A DNA stretch of 64,000 nt, taken from assembly GCA_022495995.1 (NCBI GenBank), contig JAFEMH010002322.1:248001-312000 (forward strand). The letters run 5' to 3'. The notes under the pieces are model-generated. The model worked only from the letters and a program-made list of their open reading frames with translations, was not told the origin of the DNA and did not search any database. A program made the translations under genes and the position numbers. This document shows, in pieces, positions 24,415 through 38,170 of the stretch. This DNA is from Adenophora triphylla var. japonica. Its lineage: Eukaryota; Streptophyta; Magnoliopsida; Asterales; Campanulaceae. The first letter of the stretch is position 1. Each line of letters starts with the position of its first letter.

Positions 24415-26134
24415 TGTAAGTACTCCAATTTGAGCTTGTTAGAATTTTCGTTAGAAAATTAACGAAAGTCATAACAATTACTAACATTCCTAACATTTCT
24501 AACTTTCCTAACAAAGTGAGGGTAGAATGGGCATTGCCAAATAAAGATAAACCAAAGAAAGCATCTTAAAAAGCAAAACAAAAGAATCAAACCATAAATA
24601 GAAATGCTGGAAACACAAAAAGCTGGCTACATTAATTTGGTTTTTTTGAATTTTTATTCTTCCTGTCCAAGGCTGGAGCTGTAATTAATGAACAGTGCAC
24701 GCCTACTGACCTTGTCCGCGCGGATGTCTTTGTCACTCACAGTGTCCTATAAATTGAACCCTCCTCTCTCAGTTTAAACAACACATTTTGATCACAGCAA
24801 CGAAGTTCTGGCGAAATATAGAGAGAAAACAGTGGGAATCTCTAGATTGCCACTATTTTCTCTTGAATCTTTCCCAATCTCACTCCAAACACAAATACAA
24901 ACACCAAACCTTGATACTCCTCAAGCCAAACACCAAATCTTGATACTCCTCAAGTCAAATTCCAAGCCTAGGAAGATAGGGTGTCACCATTGGTAAAGCC
25001 CTCCTTCTCAAAACCCTAAAATTCACTTTTGACTTCTTATTCATCTTGTTCTTCTTACTTGGATCTACTTGATGTTTAGTTTAACTTGAGTTTTGACCCA
25101 AGATGGTCATCTTGAAGTTCATCTTCATGAATGACCATCTCAAATGGTCTATATTTTAAATCTCTAAATTGATTTTTTCTCTTTAATTTCATTTCTACAA
25201 AATATCCCCTTTCCCTTTGCAAAGGACATGATTAAACCCCATAAATTCCCCAAGGATGACTTGAATATGATAACCACTCAATAAAAAGTAGTGGTATCAA
25301 GTCTAGGGATGAAAATGGGGTGAACATAGATGCAAATCCCCCAAAAATCACATTTTCCCTCAAGAACATCTTGCTGTCCAGTAGCATTGTTCTGAGACCT
25401 CAGTCCATTTTCTTATTTTTTGGACCCAGTAAAACTTGGAATTGGATGTTGACTACAAAACACTTTTTGTAGCCAACATCCAGATCTTTCCAGACATATT
25501 TTTATTTTATTTTTTGAGTAAGTAAAACTCCTTTTTTCAATTTTTCTTTTAGAGGCCAGTTCATCAGCTTCTGGAAATCCAGATTTCACATCTGAGATTT
25601 CCAGAAGGTTTTGACCCCTCAAATTACTTCCAAAATGGAAATATTCTTTGCAGAAACCCTATTTAGGGTGTTTTAAACAACTTTCATTCTCGGACTTTCC
25701 CCAGATTCTGAGGTTTTGAAGCCTTTAAGTCCATTTCAAAGTCAAGGGTCAACTGCCTTCTTTCATTCTGGCAGAATTGCTTTTCAAATCCAAAAATCTT
25801 TTGAGTGCCAAGACTCAACCCAAAAATTCTCCAAAAAATCATGGGATCAGTTTAAAGTCTTAAAAAGAGATCCCAATTTTCACTTTTCCCAGTTTCAAAT
25901 TATTTTGGTCAAAACACACACACACACACACACACACAACAAAAGGATTTCAAATGTTTGGAAGACTCGTTTTGCGAGGCGCGTCGGGTGCACACTAACG
26001 TCCTTCCCGACGCGTAACATGACCTCCGAACCTAAATTTCTGATCTCGGGCATTTTTCAAAGTTTTGGCCCTTAAAACAAAAATGGCGTGGCGACTCCGT
26101 TTTGATTTTCACAAAAAAAATCGGGTACATCACA
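24415..26134 (+). repeat. Ogre-like LTR3
   Basis: About 1720 bases, TGTAAGT at the start and GGGTACATCACA at the end. The half from about 24800 on is close to LTR2. The U3 part before the TATA box (24748-24754) is much more diverged. A (CA)n run is at 25914-25938. Sequence after 26134 is gag of another element on the other strand. Confidence 0.85.
24748..24754 (+). promoter_or_regulatory. TATA box of LTR3
   Basis: TATAAAT in CCTATAAATTGAACCCTCCT, as in LTR2. Confidence 0.55.
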
Positions 26135-27400
26135 CCATGGCCCGGAGATCTGGGAAGAAATTGTGACTGATGAGAGTTCTGATGGACGGTCTTAAGCAGG
26201 ACTTGAAGATCCGCATCTGTTCGTCTTTGGAGAGTGGCTCCATGATCTCGGAGAGTTTCCAGCTCCATCTCTTGTAGAATTCCCCAACACTTTCATCCGC
26301 TTTCTGCTCAGTGGTGATTAAGTCCTCGCGACTTGTTTCCCACTCTAAGTTGGATCTGTGCCGTTCCAGGAAGATGTTACTGATCTGTTCCCAGGTGTGG
26401 CGATCCGCAGGCTTGACCCTCAGAAACCATCGTAGCGCTGAACTTTTGAGCGTATGCTGGAAGTGGTCGGCCATTTGCTGGAGGTTTGCTCATTTTGCTC
26501 TCATGCCGAGAACGTAGGTGTCGACGTGCGTTTGAGGACATTCGGTTCCGTCGAATCGGTCCATCTCCGGCATTCTGAACTTGGCAGGGAGAGGCGTGAC
26601 CATTCCCGGATCTGTGGATTTGAGCGTTTCCTGCTTTGAGCTGCTCATGGTGGCTTTCAGGTCTTTCATTTGCTCAACCATCCAGGCTAAGGTTCGGTCC
26701 AGTGGTGGACTGTGAGGCTTGGCGCCGGGTGCTACCACGTGAGCGGTAGTGATTGGAGGTGGAAGGCTTGGTATATGAGAATATACGGGAGCCTTTTCTG
26801 AACTGTATCGGGGTTTGTCCCCGGTGTTTAGGGATTCGTGTATAGGCAACGGGACGAACCGGGAGGGTATTGAGGGATATTGGCATCTGAGACGGTCAGC
26901 GGTCTTGTTGGTGGTATTGAGTGATAGGCGTAGCAGGGTGACCAAAATTGACGGGGTTGCCTGAGAGGTGGCAACATGGAGCCCGGAGTCACTGTTTCCT
27001 TGGTTGGAAGGCATCCCGTAAGTTGGCGGGGAGGAACCTGATTGAAGGTTTGGTGAACTGGTTTCGGGGAATCGTCATCCTCGACCGGGACAAAAGTACC
27101 ATCGGCGGGGATAGCTGCTATACCACGCTCATTCGTAAGCTGTACCACAAAATTCTGCGATCTTCTTTACGCCTCTTGTGAACCTCACAAGCCCGGATGG
27201 CTTCTTCCAATGTCATATCGTTACCGGTGGCGGGGGTCCTTCCCGTCACGATTTCTCGGTGAGCTAGTCATGTCGGAAATTACGGTGAGGGAACCGAGGG
27301 AACCGAAGAACCGTCCGACGCCGCTAACATTCGTGATCTGGCAAGGCGGCGGCCGGAAATCTGAACCACTTTACGCTCATTTGCAGTGGAACGAAAGGAA
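26135..27400 (-). pseudogene. Tat/Ogre-type gag, interrupted and frameshifted
   Basis: Read right to left, it has an N-terminal block with IPADGTFVPVEDDDSPKP (near 27085-27040), equivalent to NPDGTF.VEEEDD of the plus-strand family. A Pro-rich middle follows, with LDRTLAWMVEQMKDLKATM (about 26700-26640). The gag core is FDGTECPQTHVDTYVLGMRA (about 26560-26500), then SSALRWFLRVK, NLEWETS, GEFYKRWSWKLSEIM and CLRPSIRTLISHNFFPDLRA. The reading stops at 26135 because the Ogre-like array begins there. In the plus-strand relatives the protein goes on beyond this point. There are frame changes near 26480, 26900 and 27150. The product in intact relatives is the capsid-type gag. Confidence 0.75.
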
Positions 27401-28575
27401 GGGTTTAGGCTTCTGAAAGAGGATTTGGCTCAAGGTTTTCGGGCTTGTGCAATGTGCAGTTACCGATTAATGTTTACTTAAAGCACGTTTTCTCAGAGTC
27501 CTAATCGGTTGGAAAAGAGCGGGTCTTCTTTTTCGCAACTAATCCTAGAGCTCTAATCAGTGGATCTCGTCACTACGCTTATATGCCCCTCGTTTCCATT
27601 GTAGACCATCTTTCTCAGGACGGACTATCCCGAGCGAGGTCTGATAAGGCAAGCGAGTTCCACCGACAAAGGAAAAAGTGAACTTAAGGCTAGCTGATCA
27701 CGCAAACTAACAACGTGTGTGACGTACGGGCCACGGTCGAAGTCAACGTCCTTAAGTTAAGGCGGAGATCGTGCCAAAATTTGGGCATGACCTCTCCTGA
27801 CTCGCTTGTGCGAGAGACCTTAGCTTTTTAGCGTTGGCCAAGTTGTGGCTGGCACGATACATACGGCGAGGTTTGGTGACACGGCGTCACATTGAACCTT
27901 CGGGTATATTTTTCGGCAGAGCTCCGCGTCATAGTCAAGGCTGAAAAGCTCAAGACTTCGGGTCGGGAACGACCTTTGGTCTCAAACTCTCGAGCTTGAC
28001 TCGGAGCGGGTCCCGGCGTGAAAAACATACACTTAGGCTTTATGACACGAGCTAAGCCAAAAACCAACCGGGGTCTTGGATAAAGTGTGACACAAAGAGT
28101 GCATGGCTTACACGGGCTAGGATGGGATGTTTGGGACGACCCCGTGCGCCCCCGAAAGGCATCTGGCAGGCCAATCGGAGTGCAACTGATAAGGCCATCC
28201 CGGGTTAGGGGTTGTAGTGTGCAGTGTACCGAGGCAGCAAGTGCACGTGAAGTGCGGTGTTCCGAGGCAGCAAGTGCGCGTAGTGTGCGGCCACTAAAAT
28301 TCTTTTTTTTTTTTTCTAAGTAAAACAGAGATTTTTCAGAATGTGTCTTAAAGAATTTATGATGCACAATTCAAAAGACAGCGATGAAAATCAAACATGA
28401 ATGGGGATGCACAAACATGGTATGATTTTGGAAAATGTCAATGTAATTCCTTTGAAACAAAAACCGTTCGAGGTTTAAAGGAACTCACACACACGAAAAC
28501 GAGGAAGGGTAAACGAAAGTTTGACCCACGGAAGGCTTTTTAGAAAACAACGGTAGTTTTGAAAAAAGTATCTTT
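27401..28575 (-). other. untranslated leader of the minus-strand Tat element
   Basis: No gene. It contains a T-run (28302-28317, A-rich on the coding strand) and stretches related to the plus-strand leaders at 3790-4570. Confidence 0.55.
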
Positions 28576-28593
28576 TCCCCAGCGGAGTCGCCA
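28576..28593 (-). promoter_or_regulatory. primer binding site, tRNA-Arg type
   Basis: Minus-strand TGGCGACTCCGCTGGGGA, two bases inside the LTR end. It is the same primer type as the plus-strand Ogre-like elements. Confidence 0.75.
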
Positions 28594-28595
28594 AC

Positions 28596-30730
28596 TGAAA
28601 TTACCCGATCTTTTCGCGCGCGGGGGCGCAGAAAAGGCGGTTGTCTTTCGCGGAGGGGTTGGTGTCTGAGACCTCGCTTCATGGGAAGGAACAAAATGAG
28701 GAGTCGCCACGCGGTTTTTGTATTTTGAGCCCAAACGTTGAGAAACGGCTATTGTGAAAAGTTGTCGTTTTTATTGGTAGCAAAAACTTAGGAAAAGGCT
28801 TTGAAAATGGGGATCATTTTTATTGGCAGCAAAAACGAGTAAAAAGCTTTTTGTACCAGAGATTGTTAGGTTCGGAGGTCAAGTTACGTTTCGGGTAGAG
28901 TATTACGAGATCGCCCGAAACGCCTCGCATGACGAGTCTTTCTACCTTTCTCGAAAACGTGTGTGTGTGTGTGTGTTGTGTGTGTTTTTTGAAATGGGGG
29001 CTTGAATGACAAGCTTAATCTTGGTTTGAATGACAAACGTTTGATTAGGTGACTTTTGAAAAGACGAGCGTTTGAATGACAAACGTCGGTTTTGAGTTTG
29101 AAATGAGCGTTTGCGTGGCAAACGTCGATTTTGAGACGGAAATGAGCGTTTGCGTGGCAAACGTCGGTTTTGAGTTTGAAATGAGCGCTTGCGTGGCAAA
29201 CGTCGACTTTGAGTTGAAAAGGAGTTCGAAGGTCGAACTCCGGTTTTTTAAACCGGGCGCGTCATTGTTAACGATTTTTACGGGAAAAATGCGTATTAAA
29301 TGATTTTAAGTGTCAAATGGCGGCTTTGAGTTTGAAGATGAGCGTTCGGAGGCCGAACGTCATTTCGCGCGTTTTGAAAGAGAGTTCGACGGACGAACTC
29401 CGGTTTTTGAACTGGGCATTACATTGTTAACGATTTTTACGGGAAAAATGCGTATTAAATGATATGCGATCAACGAATCGGGTTGCGACTCGGACTTTGA
29501 AAAGTAAATACTATCACGATCCAAACGGGTCGGACTTTGTAAATGACAGTATTTAAAGTGCGGTATCAATGGAATCAAACGATCCGGATTCGTAAATGAC
29601 GATCAACGAGGCCAATCGGCTCGGATTTGTAAATGACGATCAACGAGGCCAAACGGCTCGGAATTGTAAATGACGATCGACGAGGCCAATCTGCTCGGAT
29701 TTGTAAATGACGGAAATTAAATAACGATCAACGGATCAATCGATCCGGAATTGGTAAATGACAATAAAAGTAAACGGAACGGGGTCGGAACGCCGTTTTA
29801 ACCCGCGATTACTTCTCTTACGGAAAGAGAAGAGGATCGAGGGGCTAAAACGTATCGGACCCCGTTAGACGGAGGCGTCTACATTTTGATAACGACGTTC
29901 GAAACGGTTATAGCGACTGGCGCGTAAACCGAGACGGAATGGGAGATTTAGAGAGAGGGAGTTATACCTATGGCTAGGGTTGACTCCTTTGGCTCGAGAG
30001 GTGTGTACGGGACACGGAAAGTGATTCGAAAGGTTGTTTTGAAGTTGTAAGGGGCGTATTTGATCGAAATACGAAGGTTTCACGCGAATCGAGACAGAAC
30101 GGGAGCTTGGGAGGGGTGTAAACCAGTTTGGGCCGTGGGGTATGTGAAATTTTGGGGTAAAAATTCTGTCCCTTTGGCTTTGACAGCCATTTCTATTTAT
30201 AGGTGAAAATTGCAGTAGGAGTCCGGACGGACTTGGACTGAATCCAGGGGGTTTTGTGGTATTTTGAGAATTTGAAGGACTTGCTGGCAATTTCAGAAAA
30301 TGTGCACAGTGAGTTCGGCCGGACTTGGCTTGCAAATCAGGGGTATTTTGGTCTTTTCCCTTTGAATTTGATTGAAGGGTGACTAGAGGGAGGTGGCATG
30401 GCTGCCACGTGCCCCTCTGAGTCACCAGCCATGTGGGATTTTGTCCCCCGGTCCCGGTTTTGTCCCTTTTTTAAAATAACAGTCCGGAAAATGTCCGAAA
30501 CGCCCCCGGAAAGTGTCGAAAAATGCGTTTTTCAGGGAAAGCCATACTTTTACGTGAGATGACACGTGTTAAGTACGGTTCGACGTCGGGATGCACGGGG
30601 CAGTCCCGGGACGTCTCGTTGGCACAGCAACGGGGAGTTTAACGAGTTCCGATTAACTTGGAGCGGGCCAGTTAACGGATTTCGGTTAACTTTCTGACGG
30701 ATTTGGACGATCCGGATTTGGGTACTTACA
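28596..30730 (-). repeat. 5' LTR of the minus-strand Tat element (2135 bp)
   Basis: It is bounded by TG (30730) and CA (28596) on the minus strand. Two internal arrays are visible. One is about 42 bp with GAGCGTTTGCGTGGCAAACG (29060-29215), and one about 36 bp with GACGATCAACGAGGCCAA (29597-29705). A (GT)n run lies at 28960-28986. A minus-strand TATA box (TATAAATA, 30194-30201) sets the transcript start near 30165. Confidence 0.75.
30194..30201 (-). promoter_or_regulatory. TATA box of the minus-strand Tat LTR
   Basis: TATAAATA in the minus-strand context CACCTATAAATAGAAATGGC. Confidence 0.55.
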
Positions 30731-32784
<2,054 letters not shown>

Positions 32785-33496
32785 TTCGTCATAAACTTTT
32801 TGATTAGTCCAAATTATAGATTCAAAACGGTTGTTTCCGAGGGAATTCATATCTATCATTGTATTTACCCTTGCAAGGAAAATCAATATTTATATAAAAA
32901 AGGTATTTCTACTTTACCTCATTCTTTCATAAGATATATTTTACAAGAATACATTTTAATTTTTCAATATTATTTGTGAATATTATTCTAAGAAGTATTT
33001 TGCAAAAATACTTTGAAAAATTATTTCTACTAAGTAATTTGGAATTACTTAATTCTATTTACAATTTTGAAGAACGCTTTGAGAAAATATTCCAATTATG
33101 CATATTTATTATACCCAATATTCTACTAATTTGGTATAATAATTACCTTTGCTATTAAGTACTCTTCGGAATATCCACACCCCATTTTTATTTTTATTTT
33201 CATTTTCTAAGCACTAAGCACTTAAAAATATATATGCACTTGCTTGACATGCCACTTCGATTTTCGTTGATCTAATAGTTTTTATTCGTATTTTTGTCTA
33301 TTAACATATATAGGGCGGATAATGTGGCAGCGTTTTATTTTGAATCTTATTCGGAGTCAATGTAAGAAGATTAAGCTCTTATTTTAAGTTGATAATTTGA
33401 GTTATTATTTTAAGGTGTTTACTTATTTAATTTCATTCGCTTGACATGCCACTTCGATTTCCTGGTAAAGGGATGAAGTTGTCTCCACCCCTCTCA

Positions 33497-33522
<26 letters not shown>
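32785..33522. repeat. unidentified repeat unit, segment D (copy 1)
   Basis: AT-rich. It matches 59628-60424 closely, and its 32880-33180 part also weakly matches 57300-57560. It ends in a (CT)n run (33485-33522). No gene. Confidence 0.65.
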
Positions 33523-33529
<7 letters not shown>

Positions 33530-34850
33530 TAAGTGGCCATCTATGGTTGTATGTGTCTGGGCTTTTGATCGTTTTTCAAAGATTTCTGCTCATTTTATGC
33601 AGGGAATAAGCATTAACATGGTGGCACAATTTGTTCCAAATTTGTTTATGAAGATTTTAATCTACAGGATTTTGTTGTTGCTAAAAAAAATCATTTTCTT
33701 TTTAGAAATTGGCTGATTTTATTTAATTATGATTCTACTCTACTCTTTGGTCATTCTTAATGGACGGTTCTACAGTGGTAGGGACTGGGTATGAAATCGA
33801 TGTGTACATCTAATTTGTACATGCACTTACTATGCATACCCTCAAACTCATATCAGGTTTAGTTACTAATGGGGTATTTCGAATTGATATTAACAACTGA
33901 CTCACTCGAATTTTTTATTTTTTTTTTGTTCTCCTAATTTGCAAACATGGATTTGTAGTAGTGTGGTTACATCTTTTCCCCACATTTTATATAATAGGTG
34001 TGCTGGTCTTTTCCTGACAATTGTCATGGAAACAAAGAACATTGAAAACCAAAGTACTGCAAGCCTTGGAGAAGCCATTATGCATCATCTAAGTTGCAGT
34101 TATTAATGTCTCCTTTCACTTATTGGTTATTCGAAGAGTCAATCTGACAGAAATTAAATTGTTAAATAGATGCACGTATGAACACATATAATGTCACCTC
34201 TTCTGGAGCCTTGGGAAAATCGACCGAGGCATTTGGCTGATTGTGGATGCATCAAGTGACTGCTTCAGAAAGATCTAGGACGACACAACACTTTCCTTGC
34301 CGTTGGAAGATTCTTTCAAGGGTAATCATCATCCATGAGGACGAAGCTACTGAGTTTATTAGATGCTCATAAAAATTTATACTTTTAATAAATCATGGTG
34401 GAAATTTTATACCTTCCTAAATAGTTTTATTCTCAAGTGCAGATTTATTGCATGAGGGAATTTATACCCTTCATCTACTATAGGTAGCTCCGAAATCTAC
34501 CCTCTTAAATTCATTATGCTTTGCTTTTCTTGCCTAAGTTATATACGTCCATGCTTATGATCGCTAATTTCACTTAGCTGGTATGATGTGAATTATAGAT
34601 GGAGATATTAGAATAGATGCGTTAATATAAATATACAAAGTGTAGAATGATATTCATAGTAACTAGAAGCTTGTTGAGGTTGTTAAGAAATAAAGAGTAT
34701 GTGTACAGTGTTGATATTGCAGTTTAGTTTTCGTCATTTTATGTAAATTAGCAACATTTTAATTTGATCGCATACATGTATAGTTGGTACTAAAGAATTT
34801 GTTATAACGCAGGTTTCTAAACAAAAGGTTTTGACAAAGAAGTACATCAA
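33523..34850. repeat. unidentified repeat unit, segment A (copy 2)
   Basis: Second copy of the 31579 unit. Its last part (34780-34850, GTACTAAAGAATTTGTTATA and following) matches the end of the third copy at 61750-61804. D plus A form one tandemly repeated unit of about 2 kb. Confidence 0.7.
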
Positions 34851-35311
34851 CAAAGGAATCAATAAGCACACCTCTATCGTCTCAACAACAAACACCACAA
34901 AAACACCTCAACTGTCATCTCCTCTAAAGCATAATTGAAATACATGTCGTGACATCTGACCTCTTCAAGCAATGATAGTCGACCCACTACAAGACAAACA
35001 CATGCCGCAGTCAACGGTCAAACATGACACTAATATACAACATATATAGTTCAAAATAGTCAAATCTTCCGCGTAAGATACTATTCATTCTCAAGATACT
35101 TCAAGATCATTGTAATCATAACGGATACATTTGTCCAAGACTTTATAAAGAAAACCCAAAGAAAACCCAACAACATTTCCAAAATGCCTTTTTAGCTCAC
35201 CTTGAATCAAAATTTTAAACCACTTACTCAACCTATCTAGACACACTTTAAAGTGCGTTCTGGCTAAAACCTTCAAATTTTAAAATAATTCTTTATATAT
35301 TGCCGAATTTT
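34851..35311. other. no gene seen
   Basis: AT-rich sequence with no recognisable domain or repeat, forming the left flank of the CACTA element. It would be contiguous with 54298 in the absence of the insertion. Confidence 0.4.
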
Positions 35312-35314
35312 GTA

Positions 35315-35509
35315 CACTACTAGAAACAGCCCTATTACCGACGGAATTTTACCGACGGACATAAAAGGGTTACCGACGGAAAAATAATTTTCATTTGCCG
35401 GGTTTTTTTTTTAAATTTTTATTTTGGTCCGTCGGTAATGCTATTATTTCCGTCGGTAAAAACTGCAGTCGGCAATACCGACGGACTCCGTCCGTCGGTA
35501 ATAATACGT
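35315..35509 (+). repeat. CACTA left terminal and subterminal repeats
   Basis: The 12-base CACTACTAGAAA terminus is followed by repeated TTACCGACGG and CCGTCGGTAA motifs in both orientations. In En/Spm such subterminal motifs bind the TNPA protein. Confidence 0.85.
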
Positions 35510-36815
35510 ATAAATACAAGCCCTACGCCTTCTCCGGTCATTTAGGTCTAGATTAAAATCACGAACACAGCAGCAAGCAGCACCGTTGCCCCCGTTCGTT
35601 CAGCGCCATCATTCCGTCGTCGTCTCTCACCGGTGAGGTTAGTAATTCTCTCTCTCCCTCGTTTTCTCTATCTATCTCTCTCTCTCATTAAATCCTTAAA
35701 AATCACTTTCAGCGCCGTTGAGTCGCCGTCGCCGTTGCCCTTCCAGCGCCGTTGCCGTCGCCGTCCGCCCTCCCTCCGTTCAACTTCCATCGTTTAAAAT
35801 CACTCACAGTAAATTCAATTGGGTGACTGAATTTTTTTTTGTTTTCTACTTGAAGTGAGTATTTGACAATCCCATTTGGAATTAAAATGCTAGCAATGTT
35901 GGGTACTTATAATTGAAATTATTTGAACGCTTGGTTCTACTCTTTAGTTTCTATTACTCTTATTTGTCTCAAATTGTTTGTCTCAAAATAAATATGTGTA
36001 TATTTTTGTTTTGATATAAAAATAATATACATTTATTTTGGGATGAAGTTGGTATGAATTATTATGTTTAGGGACACTATGACTTTGTTTTTGGGTACCT
36101 TTTTCGGTACTTTAGTGTGTTATTCATTTTATTATTATTATTATTTTAATTATCGTAATATAAATAGTGATGCCATTTTAAACTATTTTTTTTTAATTGC
36201 ACCAGTTTTTTCAGTTTAGTATTATGATTAAACAAAAAAAATCTAAAGTAAAATTGAAGCAAAGTCCCAAATTACCGATGAAAAAATTGGAGTTTTCCTT
36301 ATTTTTTTCTTGGTATATACCCTCCTCTCTCTCTCACCGACTTATTATAATTCGTTATTTTTGGCATTTCACTCGACTTTTCAAAGTGACAAGTTTATAT
36401 TATTTTTATATTGGAACCCATTTGTAATAATTACAATAACAATCACCTTACTATTACTGTCTCTCATTCTCTTTCATATTTTATTTTTTATTACTTATAA
36501 TGCCTTTTCCACTCATTCCATTTCCTTCTGTTATACTGTATTAGTATTTTTTTGATTCTTATTTAGAAAGAGAAATGTTAAGATGAATAAGACAAAGTAT
36601 AAAGTGAGTAGGAATTTGATTAAAGTTCTATACATAACATGCTTTTACCCTTTTTTTAAACATTTTTTATTTACTTAAACATAATAGCAAGATTTTCGGG
36701 ATTCCAACACTCGATTTCTCTCTCTCACTTTCTCTCTCTCTCATTTGTCACAGCCATTCGCCGCCGTTTGCCGCCGTTGCCGCCGATTCTTTCCTAATTT
36801 CTGGTAAGGATTTCT
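35510..36815 (+). promoter_or_regulatory. CACTA gene promoter and noncoding leader exons
   Basis: TATAAATA at about 35511-35518 (CGTATAAATACAAGCCC) is followed by a GC-rich leader with a donor-like CCG|GTGAGG at about 35630 and (CT)n. A second GC-rich stretch (36755-36800, CCGCCGTTGCCGCC) ends in a donor-like CTG|GTAAGG. No long ATG frame is present. I infer a 5' UTR whose intron runs to near 51680, which is where the coding exons begin. Exon borders are predictions. Confidence 0.5.
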
Positions 36816-36949
36816 CCTTTCTATTTCTCAAAGACCATCACAAGATTTCTCAAAGGACTTCAGATAGCATATTAATTTAGGCTCAGTTTTGTGTTTGATA
36901 TTAATATAGATAATATATTATGTGCTTATTGTTATGAGCTATTTGGTCT

Positions 36950-37807
36950 TGAACGGTATAAACCGAGCTACGAACATGGGCTTGCTCGAACCTGGGCCCA
37001 ACTATATTGGGCCATGGATATTATATATTCATCAAGTATTAGGGCCGAGCATTCTCTTCTTCGTATGACGAGGAACATTTACCTTGGCCTTATGTCGCCA
37101 TTCTTGGTCCGGCCTGTCTCACTTACCGAGGAGAGAAAAGTCCTTTGCTCGGCATGTCACCAATTACCGAGGAAACAAAAGTATTCTCCCCGGCATATTT
37201 TCATGTCGGCCATTCATCAAGTGACGGGGAAGCGGGATCGTTCTCCTCGGCCTATTTGCCAAAGGCCGAGGAAAAACATTTGCCTTCCTCGGCGTTCCGG
37301 CTAGCAGTTACAATCCTTATTCAACAAGGATTATACAATCATTATCCATCGGCCTATTTGCCAAAGGCCGAGGAAAAACATTTGCCTTCCTCGGCGTTCC
37401 GGCTAGCAGTTACAATCCTTATTCAACAAGGATTATACAATCATTATCCAATCAGGATTATACTTATCAACATCAATTCCAGTCAAACAATGACTCCTCA
37501 ACAAGATATAATTCTATCAGAGTTATATCTTATCTCTTTACAAGTTTATTCCAACATGGATTCTTTCAATCCAATCCTATAAATACAAGCCCCATGGCTC
37601 ATTATTGGGTACGTTACTTTTTACATTGGAGAAACTCTGTCAATTTGATTTCTCTAATATCAACCGTGAACTTACTCTCACGCCGGAGGGCCTTTAGCCG
37701 GATCCGCCCCGGCTTAGTTTACGTGTTTTCTCTTATTTTCAGGCCTTGCAATCGCCGGAGCATTCGACGCTTGGATTTGGGCTGATTTGACGATTTTGGC
37801 ATCATCA
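36950..37807 (+). repeat. 5' LTR with internal 102-bp tandem duplication
   Basis: TGAACGG to GGCATCATCA. Units 37247-37348 and 37349-37450 are a direct duplication absent from the 3' LTR, and 858-756 = 102 accounts for the whole length difference. The GAGG/CCTCGG-rich U3 (CCGAGG, CCTCGGC) is shared in style with the antisense gene region. Confidence 0.95.
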
Positions 37808-37809
37808 AT

Positions 37810-37827
37810 TGGTTCCATTGCCGGGAA
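37810..37827 (+). promoter_or_regulatory. primer binding site, probably tRNA-Glu
   Basis: TGGTTCCATTGCCGGGAA begins two bases after the LTR. It fits the 3' end of plant tRNA-Glu (ending CCCGGCAACGGAACCA) with one mismatch. Confidence 0.65.
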
Positions 37828-38170
37828 ATCGATTCAAACACCCATTGTTTGGCCTGGAAGACGCTCGCCTTAAGCCAATTTTCGTGCCGGAATTGTTCTT
37901 CCTTGGAACGGAATTTTTGGATCGCTGGGTTTGTTCTTGTAAACCGCCTGAATCTGCATATTTTGACCGGAAAATACCCAGATTCCGTTGAAGGCATTTT
38001 TGGCATTAAAATTCCGCCCCAGTTTGGCTTGAATTCGTTTTGTTTCGAAAGAATCACAATCGGCAATTTGTTTGTGGTCAAAATTTGCCCTAATTTTGAC
38101 CTCAAAATTGGTTCTATCGAAATTGTGATTTTTGAGATATTTGCTGTTAATAATCTGCTGTTGATTCATA
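37828..38170 (+). other. untranslated leader
   Basis: No start codon with a plausible frame precedes the gag ATG. No repeat is seen. Confidence 0.5.

Larger units (their letters stand above)
3180..26134 (+). mobile_element. tandem Ogre-like (Ty3/gypsy Tat) elements sharing the middle LTR, gag only
   Basis: The layout is LTR - internal - LTR - internal - LTR. The LTR 3' end (CGTCGGGTGCACACTAACG and following) occurs at about 3190, 14490 and 25981. The LTR start TGTAAGT occurs at 12931 and 24415. The primer site TGGCGACTCCGCTGGGGAC, matching the tRNA-Arg type used by Ogre elements, occurs at 3337 and 14639. The third LTR is instead followed at once by foreign minus-strand gag sequence. Internal regions are 9.6 and 9.8 kb. 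Each has a leader, a broken gag, a 3 kb noncoding stretch and several tandem-repeat arrays. No protease, reverse transcriptase, RNase H or integrase motif is visible, so the family is non-autonomous here. A shared middle LTR is the usual product of unequal recombination between LTRs. Confidence 0.85.
26135..30730 (-). mobile_element. second Tat/Ogre-type element, 5' part, minus strand
   Basis: On the minus strand it has an LTR (30730 down to 28596, starting TGTAAGTACCC), a tRNA-Arg primer site, a leader and a gag that stops at 26135, exactly where LTR3 of the plus-strand array ends. Its LTR start, primer site, leader and gag are related to the plus-strand Ogre-like element, so both belong to one lineage. 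The remainder presumably lies left of the window, beyond the array inserted in it. Confidence 0.8.

Noticed and set aside
32976..33158. 60-codon frame conserved at 59906-60088
   Set aside because: It is conserved only because the surrounding DNA is duplicated. AT-rich, no domain, and substitutions are not biased to third positions by eye.
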